Origin: Gammaproteobacteria bacterium
Lineage (GTDB): Bacteria > Pseudomonadota > Gammaproteobacteria > Pseudomonadales > Azotimanducaceae
Direction of reading: 5' to 3'
Length of the DNA stretch: 64,000 nt
Assembly (NCBI GenBank): GCA_009840305.1
Contig: VXNY01000029.1
Location: forward strand, 310,001-374,000
The translations under genes were made by a program, and so were the position numbers. Each line of letters opens with the position of its first letter. Position 1 is the first letter of the stretch. The notes beneath the pieces were generated by a model. It saw only the letters and a list, made by a program, of their open reading frames with translations, had not been told where the DNA came from and searched no databases. Shown one piece after another: positions 17,911 through 26,849 of the stretch.

Positions 17911-17980
17911 GTCTTTTTTAGCGAAGTAGAGCCGATAGTCTGTTAGCGTGAGTTGAGAAAACTACCTCAGTTGATTATTT
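17911..17980. repeat. Dispersed ~70-bp repeat, copy 1
   Basis: This segment matches 23590-23659 at most positions, with an identical core of 20 bases from AAGTAGAGCCGATAGTCTGT. It lies just after a stop codon, outside genes. Its right side also forms part of a larger inverted repeat (CTACCTCAG at 17962-17970 with CTGAGGTAG near 18031). Confidence 0.8.
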
Positions 17981-18049
17981 TGAAGTTCGCTCCGCTGCCT
18001 CAGGTCCTACTAAGCAGGTAATCGTCAGTCTGAGGTAGCCCTAACTCAA
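17949..18049. repeat. Inverted repeat flanking ~60 bp between convergent genes
   Basis: TGAGTT...CTACCTCAG on the left is mirrored by CTGAGGTAG...AACTCA on the right. A nested alternative stem, GCTGCCTCAG with CTGAGGTAGC, also exists. The segment could fold as a large hairpin, a bidirectional transcription barrier, or be a small mobile-element remnant. No T-run follows, so I do not call it a terminator. Confidence 0.5.
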
Positions 18050-19239
18050 AGTGCATTCGACTCGGCCAAGGTTTGAATTTCGGTGCAAATTTCAAGCAGG
18101 CCGATAGCTTCGGTGTCCGCACTAAGAGAGACTCGATTACTACCCGTGTGCACCACGAAACACCTGTCTGCGACCACGTCCTTCTTCGCGATGTAAAAAC
18201 CCTTTTTTCTTCGAGCTGCGATGTTTCGTGTTATTTCAATCGCCCATCGAGTTTGAAGACCTGGAAACTGCAGTATTAAATCGATTTCAGCACCCTTCGC
18301 CGTTCTATAGAAATTAGCTTGAGTTCCATGTGGTACTACGCTCAGAATATTTTCTACTACGAATCCTTCCCAACTTTGTCCCACCACCGGATGTCCATAT
18401 AGTTGCATGTCGGTTTGTATTCCTAATAAGGCGTGCATCAGCCCGCTGTCGCGAACATAAACTTTAGGACTTTTCACATACTGTTTAGAGACATTACTGC
18501 GCAAGGGTCTAAGGATTCTTAGTAATAGCAACTTTTCCAATAGTTCGATGTAATTTCGAATTGTTGGTGACGTCACGCCCAGCGATTTAGCAAACGAAGA
18601 GTAGTTCACAATCGATCCTTGTGAATAGGCCAACATGGTCCAGAGTTGTTCGACCGATGCGGTTGGAGTCCGTTCAGAAAACACTTTTAAATCCCGTTCA
18701 AGGTACGTTTTGATGAAATCTGTACGCCACCTAACGCTCTTTGCATCGGACGTCGATATTAAGCTGTCAGGAAAGCCTCCACGTAGCCACAAATTGGTTA
18801 GGTCGATTCCACTCTGATGCGCTTCAACGATGTTGATAGGTTCGAGATCCACGTAGGTGATTCTGCCTGCTAAGCTTTCGCTACTCTGTCGTAATAAGTC
18901 CATTGAAGCAGAACCTAAGATCAAATACATACCGTGGCGTATGCCCTCAAAGCGTGCTCGGTCAATCTCTCCTCGTAATTGGGAGAATATTTCGGGAGAT
19001 CGATGTATTTCATCAAGAATAACCAATTTATCCCGATTTTGTGCGAAAAAGAAGTCCGGATCTTCCAGCACTAGGCGATCACTTTGTCGTTCGAGATCGA
19101 GGTATCTTGAAACTGTTTGTTTTGCGATTTGAACAGCGAGCGTGGTTTTACCAACCTGACGTGGACCAATTAACGCGACACACGCTTGATGGTTTAAGGA
19201 GTCGATCAGATTTTTGTATGCTAGACGAGGTATAAACAT
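18046..19239 (-). CDS. AAA+-like ATPase with DUF4143 C-terminal domain
   Basis: 397 residues. Walker A is GPRQVGKTTLA (about residues 25-35), Walker B is LVILDEIHRSP, and a GSAS sensor-like motif follows, as usual for this family. The C-terminal half has the DUF4143 features KVYVRDSGLMHALLG and the nuclease-like core GAEIDLIL...WAIEIT. Members are widespread, often duplicated or mobile, and of undefined role; some resemble restriction-type nucleases. The gene is monocistronic, and its start is overlooked by a perfect A+T palindrome. A relative lies at 53017. Confidence 0.9.
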   Translation of the reverse strand: MFIPRLAYKNLIDSLNHQACVALIGPRQVGKTTLAVQIAKQTVSRYLDLERQSDRLVLEDPDFFFAQNRDKLVILDEIHRSPEIFSQLRGEIDRARFEGIRHGMYLILGSASMDLLRQSSESLAGRITYVDLEPINIVEAHQSGIDLTNLWLRGGFPDSLISTSDAKSVRWRTDFIKTYLERDLKVFSERTPTASVEQLWTMLAYSQGSIVNYSSFAKSLGVTSPTIRNYIELLEKLLLLRILRPLRSNVSKQYVKSPKVYVRDSGLMHALLGIQTDMQLYGHPVVGQSWEGFVVENILSVVPHGTQANFYRTAKGAEIDLILQFPGLQTRWAIEITRNIAARRKKGFYIAKKDVVADRCFVVHTGSNRVSLSADTEAIGLLEICTEIQTLAESNAL

Positions 19240-19241
19240 CC

Positions 19242-19268
19242 TATATTTAAATTATTATTTTAAATATA
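19242..19268. promoter_or_regulatory. Perfect A+T palindrome next to the DUF4143 start
   Basis: Ten-base arms TATATTTAAA (19242-19251) and TTTAAATATA (19259-19268) around TTATTAT, 3 bp upstream of the ATG on the - strand. It would serve as an operator or form a hairpin covering the ribosome-binding region. Confidence 0.5.
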
Positions 19269-19747
19269 AGAGATTATTATATATTAGAAATATTGCTGTT
19301 TACGCATCTGAGGTTGAGTTTTTTACTCGTTCTTATTTCAAGCAATTTTGTAGACTGTTATCTATTTAGTCCAAACATGGAGTCCAAGACGGTCGTTCAA
19401 AACGATTTCTATGAAGCGGTGCGCCAATCTATTCTCGATCCTCTAAAGAGTAGTGCATTCTTGCCAAAATATAGACTACTCATAGGTTCTTAGTTGTAGG
19501 TGTCCGGCACACTGGGGCAACTTCACCTAAAAACTTGGTCACTAGTAATTTTCAATATTGTCAGCAAATTGTTGTAAATGCGGAAGTGAATGTCTCAGGA
19601 CATCGCTCTTAAATTACTGATTAACAGATCAGTGTTTTTACGACAGAGTACACACTTACCGCGAAAACGCGAGTGTAAAGGTACAACGGAAGCTATTCTT
19701 CGACACACAAGTTGTACACACGAAAACTGCGGTAAACAGAACGAACA
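19269..19747. other. Intergenic region with one transposon-end-like repeat
   Basis: About 480 bp. A TTG-initiated 66-codon frame at 19293-19493 starts with a hydrophobic stretch but lacks a convincing ribosome-binding site and resembles nothing I know. The repeat TGTCC...GGGGCAACTTCA is at 19501-19525. No other feature was seen. Confidence 0.4.
19501..19525 (+). repeat. Transposon-end-like repeat, copy 1
   Basis: Starts TGTCCGGCACACTGGGGCAA and ends CTTCA. It matches 51057-51081 and 52784-52808 in the same orientation (consensus TGTCC-nnCA-ACTGRGGCA). It looks like a solitary terminal repeat of a lost insertion sequence; no transposase is nearby. Confidence 0.5.
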
Positions 19748-21544
19748 TTACCAAGGTGACCATTCTACTTCTGGTAACTGAGCCGATAACGACTCTAGAT
19801 CTTTCCGTTGACTATCGGTCAATAGATTTCCAAACAACCGATGTGTGGACAAAATTCTTCGCACGACAACTGAACGAACGTCATCAGACGGTAAGGAATC
19901 AAGGCGATCGAGTAACTCTTGAACGTTTTCGCGACTACCGTGAAATCCCAATCGGTCAAAGTACCACATACGTTCATTTTCTGCGATCTCGGAACCTTGT
20001 TGAATCACTTCATCCCAACGACCTTCATGTACTAAATTCCTAGTTATCTCATTCACTACAGTTCCCAATGCCTTCTCTGGAACTTGATCAAGCATTGAGA
20101 TCACTAAATCGATGTGGCCACTCGCACCAAGCGAGGAAACCAAATTATCAAAATATTGCCCTTGTACATAGTGTGAAGTATCAGGTTGCGAAAGCGCAAT
20201 AGATATAGCTTTCTCTGGCTCTTCTTCAGAAAGACTGGATAGAACCAAGGACAGCATATAAGCATGTTCCTCTTCGTTTGCAGGAACATTTTCACTTAAC
20301 CATCGATAGGTTTCTTCAGGATTTTGGCGCGCCCAATTTTGAACAAATGAAACTTGTAAGTCCTTTAGTCTCACTCCGGACACATCAGACCAATTGAACA
20401 AAATTTCTTGAGCTATTTGAGGGTTCTGTTTTGTAATCCGAGTCAGAGCAGAGGTTGCAGCTTTACTTCGCTGGGCAGGGGAAAGAGTCGTTAGCTCTGC
20501 CAACAACTTTAGTGGCTCACTTCTTGCCCAATCATGAATGAGACGCGAACGTATTGTGCTGACATTGTATTGTTCAATTCTATCAAGGGCACCAAGAGCT
20601 TCTTGTGGATTACTATCGGACCATGCCGCAAAAATGATAGGGAGCAACCAAGATTGTTTGTCTCTTGGTAAAGTCAACGCATGTTGAAAGAAATCTTGCG
20701 GTTGATGCTGCACCAGCTCGTGTAAAAGTGAATCGAGTAGGTTAGACTCTAATCGGTGTCGAGATTCGAAGATTTGATCTAATACTTCCAATCCGTTCTG
20801 GTACATCAGAGTACTCACTACATCCCTCAACAGCTCTATCTGTTCGTGATCAGGTACAGTGTCTTGAGTGATCATATGCCAGGCTGCAAAAGGATCTGAG
20901 GACATTACTCTCTGCGTTTCTTCCGCTTGTACGATGTCTTCAAATTGTTTTGAATAACCTAGCGCCTCTGCATATTCTTCAATTCTTTCGAACTCATCAG
21001 GACGAGTTTCAAGCATTGTTCGTACGGCAACGCTCCACATTGAAGCATTCACCGAATTAACCGCTTGAAGAGCAGCAGGTAAATCCGAAAACGACCAAAT
21101 GGCAAAGACAACTTGGACAGCTTCCGACCGATCAAAGACCGGCAAATACTCTATTAACTCTAAGGTTAGTTGTGGGTCAAATTGTACTAGTTCAGAGACT
21201 ATTAGTCTTGGCTTCGCGTAATCTGGAATGGAAACATTCGGTTGTTCTGTTGTCGAGATTAAGTCTGCAAGGGAAAGTAGTTGCTGTTGATCGAATTGCT
21301 CAAGGATCGAGTCAGAATCTGCACTCATTCCAAGAACGGATTGGAGGAATGTAATCACTTCCGAAGATGTGAGACTCGATCCGATGTCTCGATGATCGTC
21401 AGATGGTTCTTTGAGAGCAGCCTCTTGGTTGTGAATCAATTTGGTCCAGTCAGTGAATTTCAGAGCTACGAAAGAGACCCCTACACCCATGGCTACCCCA
21501 AGTACCAGACCGAGGCCAATGATGGCAGTCTTGGCACTAGTCAT
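19748..21544 (-). CDS. Membrane-anchored helical-repeat protein, paralogue 1
   Basis: About 598 residues from the ATG at 21544, which has AAAGGT upstream and is 20 nt after the preceding gene. An in-frame start at 21628 would overlap that gene. One N-terminal transmembrane segment (AIIGLGLVLGVAMGVGVSFVAL) is followed by a long helical domain. In it a motif of the form W(A/S)xx(N/D/E)PxxAL recurs about every 35-60 residues (AAWSDSNPQEAL, HDWARSEPLKLL, QNWARQNPEETY), like HEAT or TPR solenoids. I know no function. It probably forms a periplasmic or cytoplasmic scaffold tethered to the inner membrane. It is co-transcribed with the next paralogue. Confidence 0.75.
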   Translation of the reverse strand: MTSAKTAIIGLGLVLGVAMGVGVSFVALKFTDWTKLIHNQEAALKEPSDDHRDIGSSLTSSEVITFLQSVLGMSADSDSILEQFDQQQLLSLADLISTTEQPNVSIPDYAKPRLIVSELVQFDPQLTLELIEYLPVFDRSEAVQVVFAIWSFSDLPAALQAVNSVNASMWSVAVRTMLETRPDEFERIEEYAEALGYSKQFEDIVQAEETQRVMSSDPFAAWHMITQDTVPDHEQIELLRDVVSTLMYQNGLEVLDQIFESRHRLESNLLDSLLHELVQHQPQDFFQHALTLPRDKQSWLLPIIFAAWSDSNPQEALGALDRIEQYNVSTIRSRLIHDWARSEPLKLLAELTTLSPAQRSKAATSALTRITKQNPQIAQEILFNWSDVSGVRLKDLQVSFVQNWARQNPEETYRWLSENVPANEEEHAYMLSLVLSSLSEEEPEKAISIALSQPDTSHYVQGQYFDNLVSSLGASGHIDLVISMLDQVPEKALGTVVNEITRNLVHEGRWDEVIQQGSEIAENERMWYFDRLGFHGSRENVQELLDRLDSLPSDDVRSVVVRRILSTHRLFGNLLTDSQRKDLESLSAQLPEVEWSPW

Positions 21545-21563
21545 TACCTTTTGCTCACCGGAT

Positions 21564-23357
21564 CTAAGATTCATCTTCTGAATGATTTGTGTTAACGAGA
21601 CTTTCCAGTTGTAGCACGTCTTCTGCACTCAAGTACTGCCGTCGTGTGTTAATCTCTAACGCTCGCTGCGCTACGATTTTGGCATGTTTAGTAGAAAAAT
21701 CTAATAAATGTGCAACCAGCGATTCTGGTTTTTCAATGAACCAAGCGAATGTCAAATCCCGAAAGTAGTTAAATTGAAAATCTTCGGGTATCACTGTACC
21801 AAATCTCAAAGCTTCATCGAATGAGTGATGCGAGATTAGTTGGTTGCCTATTACCGCATAAGTGTATGGATGAGCAGATTCAATAACTTTAGCTGTGAAG
21901 TCTGTCAAAGTTTCAAAATCGTGGTGCTCCGCTATTGATTCAAGAACCTCGATCTCGAGAGAAAAAGTTTCAGAAACATTTATACGTGATTGTTCTATTG
22001 CGATTGCAAAAGCCCGTTCGGGGTTGATCGCGGTTAGTGTCGGAAGATTTTCTCTCAATAAATGAAATCTTTCAATTTCATCCTCTTTTTTGGTGTTCAA
22101 AATCCAATCAATGGTTGCGAATGGATCAAGTTGTGCCCAGTCTTTACTAAGTGCCATCGTAGCTTGTGAAACGTTTTCTCCTTGATCCTCCAACGTCGAT
22201 AGACTGGTGAGAGCTTCTTCTATACCGTGCTGACGAAAAACAGCACGCACTGCAACAGTAATCGTGTTGGCACGATGTTCAGGTTTAACTATGTGAATTT
22301 CATTCAGTACTTGTTTCGGTTCAGTTGAAGCCCAGTTGACTACCAATGACCGACGAATACGATCTTGAAGCTCATCATCCCTAAATTCTTCAAGAGTTTT
22401 GAATGTTCCTTGACGATCTTGTTTACCCCAGCTCTGTAGTACCGCGGACGCAAATTGAAGTTGAATGGCATCGGATTCAAGAATTAAAAGTTCCCACATA
22501 TACCGTGGATCGTAGGCTGAGACTCTCTCAACTAACAGATTCAGTAATTTCTTTGATTCGAAATTCCAATCTGGTGTAGCCTCGAACCTTTCTTTGATCA
22601 TGCGTAAAAAATCGGGAAAGACTTCTGTACCCTCTGTAGCGATCCAGTAGTCCGTGATTGAGATGATTAATTCTTCTTGTTCCTTATCGTCCAACGCGTC
22701 GGAAAACACTAAATCCAAAGCTCCGGATGGTTCACTTAACAATTTCTTTGCTTCCAACTCACCTAACAACAATTCAATCTCGTGGGTAATACCAATTGAA
22801 TTCGCAAACTCTAGCAATTCGCTTGAATCTGAGTGGACTTCTAAAATTGCCTCAAGCGCACATTTTCGAAACGAACCAAAAAGTGTTGTTGCCTTTTCTA
22901 GTGCTTGAAATGTGTTCATGGACGTCCATTCTGAAAACACTATTGTCAATAATCGAGACCAGCGATTCGATTTGAATTTCCACACCGACTGTAGAGCTTT
23001 TTTTGGATCGATATGGGCGATATGTTCGATCAGAGATTCTTGGATATCTACAACAGTACTAAAGTGCTCTAATTCGTTGGTTTCGTTCAGCAAATCCCAT
23101 GAATACTGAACACTTTTATCGACTAAATGGTTTCTCAATTCAATGCTACGAAGTAAGGGACTTTCAATTGCGATAATTTCTCGGAAACCATACTTCCTAC
23201 CAGTTTGAACTATAGAATTCGAAGTGATCTGATCACCACGCAAGTGTGTGTTTTGAGTGGGGCTGTACGGGCCGACCACTAGTGCGATTATCAGGCTAGT
23301 CAGTAGCCCACCGACGATGCCTATTCCGCAGGCTAAACTAAAATATTTGATCTTCAC
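21564..23357 (-). CDS. Membrane-anchored helical-repeat protein, paralogue 2
   Basis: 597 residues with the same plan as the neighbouring gene: a transmembrane anchor (LACGIGIVGGLLTSLIIALVV) and a helical solenoid with repeated SWGKQDRQGTF, NWASTEPKQVL and DWAQLDPFATI units. The GTG start at 23357 overlaps the TGA of an upstream frame (23354-23596) as GTGA. Function unknown. Three members in one window (also 51170) indicate lineage-specific expansion. Confidence 0.75.
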   Translation of the reverse strand: MKIKYFSLACGIGIVGGLLTSLIIALVVGPYSPTQNTHLRGDQITSNSIVQTGRKYGFREIIAIESPLLRSIELRNHLVDKSVQYSWDLLNETNELEHFSTVVDIQESLIEHIAHIDPKKALQSVWKFKSNRWSRLLTIVFSEWTSMNTFQALEKATTLFGSFRKCALEAILEVHSDSSELLEFANSIGITHEIELLLGELEAKKLLSEPSGALDLVFSDALDDKEQEELIISITDYWIATEGTEVFPDFLRMIKERFEATPDWNFESKKLLNLLVERVSAYDPRYMWELLILESDAIQLQFASAVLQSWGKQDRQGTFKTLEEFRDDELQDRIRRSLVVNWASTEPKQVLNEIHIVKPEHRANTITVAVRAVFRQHGIEEALTSLSTLEDQGENVSQATMALSKDWAQLDPFATIDWILNTKKEDEIERFHLLRENLPTLTAINPERAFAIAIEQSRINVSETFSLEIEVLESIAEHHDFETLTDFTAKVIESAHPYTYAVIGNQLISHHSFDEALRFGTVIPEDFQFNYFRDLTFAWFIEKPESLVAHLLDFSTKHAKIVAQRALEINTRRQYLSAEDVLQLESLVNTNHSEDES

Positions 23358-23596
23358 CGAAGTTCGTCATCGTTTTTTAGAATGTGTTCGAACAGTTCTT
23401 TGGCTTTCTTCTCCACTTCTGCCTTATTTTCGCCAGTGCTTGGTATAGTGTCAGGTAAGCGACCTCCAATTTGTCCACTGTAAAAATCTGCTAACGTTTC
23501 AATTTCGCCATCATTCATGTCGTCCACGACGTCAGCAGGAAACTCTCGCAGTATTCCATTTTTAATGTCTGCTACAGTAACTCCTGTACCCTTTTT
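23354..23596 (-). pseudogene. 3' remnant of a small c-type-cytochrome-like gene
   Basis: An open frame of 80 codons plus stop whose translation (FPADVVDDMNDGEIETLADFYSGQIGG) resembles the C-terminal helix of cytochrome c553-type proteins. Upstream it runs into a TAA and then directly into the 70-bp repeat copy at 23590, so its 5' part, including any CxxCH, is missing. An ATG at 23518 could still make a 54-residue product, and the stop overlaps the start of the next gene (GTGA). The family assignment is tentative. Confidence 0.4.
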
Positions 23597-23659
23597 TTAC
23601 CTAAGTAGAGCCGATAGTCTGTTAGAATGAGTTGAGGAAATTGTCTTAGTTAATTATTT
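23590..23659. repeat. Dispersed ~70-bp repeat, copy 2
   Basis: Matches 17911-17980. It sits between the truncated frame and the end of the copper efflux operon, again directly at a gene end. Confidence 0.8.
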
Positions 23660-23678
23660 GCGGTTCCGTCGAACATGG

Positions 23679-26600
23679 TCAAGCACTCGTCGGTTTGCGC
23701 CTGATTCCAATCAACGTCCACTTCTTGTACAACAAGAATAAAGGTGGTAGCACAATCAAAGTTAGGATCATGGCACTAATCATCCCACCAAACATTGGTG
23801 CCGCAATACGTTGCATAATTTGAGCCCCGGAACCCGAAGCCCACATAATCGGCAATAGTCCGAGGAAGACCGTCATCGTTGTCATCATGATGGGTCGGAT
23901 ACGTAGCATCGCCCCTTCTTCAATCGCTGCTACAACGTCTTTCAACACTAAAGGTCGTTGCTCCTCTCCGGCTTGTTCACGTTTCTGATCCATAGCAAGA
24001 TTAAGGTAGGTGAGCAACACCACCCCAAGTTCCACGGTTACTCCAGCCAGCGCGATAAAGCCAACGCCTACGGCGACCGAAAGATCATACTCTAGAAGGT
24101 AGAGACAAACGATCCCGCCGACTAAAGCGAATGGTACGGTTGTGACAATGAGGAAAACGTCAGTCGCACGACGGAAATTCAAGAAGAGTAATACGAGCAC
24201 TATTCCCAAGGTCAATGGACCCATAATCATTAAACGTTGTTGCGCCCGTACGAGGTATTCATACTGTCCGGACCATTCCAACGAGTAGTTAGGTGGCAGA
24301 TCGACTTGCTCCCGGACGACTTGTTGTGCTTCGGCCACGTACGAACCAAGATCACGATCCATGATGTCGATAAATAACCAACCCGTCGGTCTTGCGTTTT
24401 CACTCTTAATCATCGGCGCGCCATCTGTAACTTCGATTGTGGCGACGTCCCCGAGTGCAACTCTTGCTCCCTTTGGAGTGGTAATCGGTAAGTTTTCTAA
24501 ACTCTCGATCGAACTTCGAACTTTTTGAGGATAACGAATGTTGATCGGATATCGTTCGAGACCCTCAACCGTAGTCGCGACATTCATACCTCCTATTGCT
24601 GTACTCACGATATCTTGTACATCACTGACGTTGAGTCCGTATCGCGCGGCGCGTAAACGATCAATATCGACACTCAAATATCGACCACCTGCAACTCGTT
24701 CTGCGAACACAGATGCTGTGCCCGGTACATTTGCTAACGCTTCTTCGATTGCGGTTCCGATAGACTGAACGACTTTCAAATCCGGACCTAAGATTTTGAT
24801 CCCAACAGGAGTCTTTATCCCTGTAGCGAGCATGTCAATCCTGGTCTTAATAGGCATCACCCAAGCGTTGTTTAACCCTGGGAAATTCACCCGTCGGTTC
24901 AATTCATCGCGAATGTCGTCCATGGTAACTCCCGACCGCCATTCATCTCGAGGTTTGAGTTGTATAGACGTCTCGATCATGGTTAGCGGTGCCGGGTCGG
25001 TCGCCGTTTCGGCTCGTCCGACTTTTCCAAAAACGTTCTCTACCTCTGGTACGCCACGAATAAGTTTGTCAGTTTGCTGTAATAGTTCGCGTGCTTTATC
25101 TACCGATATACCTGGGTGAGTCGTCGGCATGTACATTAAATCGCCTTCGTCAAGCGGTGGCATGAATTCCGTACCCAACTTGGTAATCGGCCAGAATCCG
25201 CAGGCAAGAACAAGCACGCTCACGATGATCGTCGACTTGGGGAAGCGAAGAATCACGCCTAAAACGGGGCGGTATACCCAGACCAAAAGTTTGTTGAGAG
25301 GATTACGCTGTTCGGAAAATATCTTTCCTCGTACCAAATAACCAGTTAACACTGGTATTAAAGTAATCGCTAGGATGGCAGCAACCGCCATCGAATAAGT
25401 CTTGGTGAAAGCAAGAGGTTTGAACAACCGACCTTCCTGAGCTTCCAGTGTGAAGACAGGTAAAAAGCTCAAAGTGATGATGAGCAGACAGAAGAAAATC
25501 GGAGGTCCGAGTTGAGTCGCGGCCTCGCGAATTGCTTTCCAACGTAGCTCGGTAGAAATTTTTGAACCCGGTGGCGCGTAGTGCTCGATTCGTTTATGTG
25601 CGTTTTCAACAATGACGATCGCGCCATCGACCATTGCGCCGATCGCGATCGCGATACCTCCCAGAGACATGATGTTGGCATTGATACCTTGCATTCGCAT
25701 CACTAAGAACGCACCTAAGATCGCGATGGGTAAGCTCAAAATGATGACGAGAGAGGAACGTAAATGAAAGAGGAAGAGGGCGCAAACCAACGCGACAATC
25801 AAGAATTCTTCAATCAGAGTGTCGCGCAGATTGTGTACTGAATTAGAGATGAGTTTGGATCGATCATAGGTTGGGACGACTTCAACGCCTTCGGGTAAAC
25901 TCGACTTTAGTTCTTCCAGTCGTTTCTTGACGTTACTAATTGTTCGGAGTGCATTTTCGCCGGAACGCATCACCACGATGCCACCAACTACTTCACCTTC
26001 GCCATCGAGTTCCGCGATACCGCGACGCATTTGCGGCCCCATTCGAATTTCTGCAATATCAGACAGAAGAATCGGGGTTCCGCGAGGATTTAAGCCAATA
26101 GGAATCTGCTGAAGATCCTCCAATCCTTCGATGTATCCGCCGGCGCGAATCATGTATTCAGCTTCTCCCATCTCGATCACTGAACCACCTGTTTCGCGAT
26201 TATTGGCTTTAATTGCTTCTCGAATTTGTTTAAGTGTTAACCCATAGGTATAGAGTCTGTCGGGGTCTACCACCACTTGATACTGCCGTACCATTCCACC
26301 GACAGTCGCAACTTCAGCAACCCCGGGAACGGTCTTGAGTTCGTATTTCAAGAACCAGTCTTGCAAGCTTCTCAGTTGGCTCAGGTCTAGGTTTCCGGTG
26401 TGGTCGACTAGTGCATATTGGTAAACCCAACCGACACCGGTAGCATCAGGTCCTATAGCAGGTTCGACACCTTCCGGCAATTGGTTCTTCGCTTGAATCA
26501 GATTCTCCGTGACTCGGGAAATCGCCCAATAAAGGTCCGTTCCATCTTCAAAAATCACATAAACGTAAGAATCACCGAAAAAGGAATACCCACGTACGTC

Positions 26601-26840
26601 AATTGCTTTCGGTACAGAAAGCATTGCAACTGAAAGCGGATAGGTTACCTGGTTCTCGACTACTTGCGGAGCTTGCCCATGATAAGTAGTCTTGACGATG
26701 ACCTGCACGTCTGAAAGGTCAGGGATAGCGTCGATCGGGGTGCGGAACACAGCTATGATTCCACCGACAATGAGAAACACCGTAGCTATGAGAATGAGCT
26801 TTCGATTGTCGATTGACCAACCGATAATGCGTGCTATCAT
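23679..26840 (-). CDS. cusA: CusA/CzcA-type heavy-metal RND efflux permease
   Basis: 1053 residues, normal for HME-RND permeases. The N-terminus with the first transmembrane helix and IDAIPDLSDVQVIVKT is typical of CusA. The porter loops and a second set of transmembrane segments follow, with VALVCALFLFHLRSSLV and the intramembrane acidic residues of the proton relay region (GAMVDGAIVIVENAHKR). The EFMPPLDEGDLMYMPTT segment is the CusA-like one. It exports Cu(I)/Ag(I) across the envelope with CusB and CusC. It starts 9 nt after the cusB stop. Confidence 0.9.
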   Translation of the reverse strand: MIARIIGWSIDNRKLILIATVFLIVGGIIAVFRTPIDAIPDLSDVQVIVKTTYHGQAPQVVENQVTYPLSVAMLSVPKAIDVRGYSFFGDSYVYVIFEDGTDLYWAISRVTENLIQAKNQLPEGVEPAIGPDATGVGWVYQYALVDHTGNLDLSQLRSLQDWFLKYELKTVPGVAEVATVGGMVRQYQVVVDPDRLYTYGLTLKQIREAIKANNRETGGSVIEMGEAEYMIRAGGYIEGLEDLQQIPIGLNPRGTPILLSDIAEIRMGPQMRRGIAELDGEGEVVGGIVVMRSGENALRTISNVKKRLEELKSSLPEGVEVVPTYDRSKLISNSVHNLRDTLIEEFLIVALVCALFLFHLRSSLVIILSLPIAILGAFLVMRMQGINANIMSLGGIAIAIGAMVDGAIVIVENAHKRIEHYAPPGSKISTELRWKAIREAATQLGPPIFFCLLIITLSFLPVFTLEAQEGRLFKPLAFTKTYSMAVAAILAITLIPVLTGYLVRGKIFSEQRNPLNKLLVWVYRPVLGVILRFPKSTIIVSVLVLACGFWPITKLGTEFMPPLDEGDLMYMPTTHPGISVDKARELLQQTDKLIRGVPEVENVFGKVGRAETATDPAPLTMIETSIQLKPRDEWRSGVTMDDIRDELNRRVNFPGLNNAWVMPIKTRIDMLATGIKTPVGIKILGPDLKVVQSIGTAIEEALANVPGTASVFAERVAGGRYLSVDIDRLRAARYGLNVSDVQDIVSTAIGGMNVATTVEGLERYPINIRYPQKVRSSIESLENLPITTPKGARVALGDVATIEVTDGAPMIKSENARPTGWLFIDIMDRDLGSYVAEAQQVVREQVDLPPNYSLEWSGQYEYLVRAQQRLMIMGPLTLGIVLVLLFLNFRRATDVFLIVTTVPFALVGGIVCLYLLEYDLSVAVGVGFIALAGVTVELGVVLLTYLNLAMDQKREQAGEEQRPLVLKDVVAAIEEGAMLRIRPIMMTTMTVFLGLLPIMWASGSGAQIMQRIAAPMFGGMISAMILTLIVLPPLFLLYKKWTLIGIRRKPTSA

Positions 26841-26849
26841 AGAGTTTTA

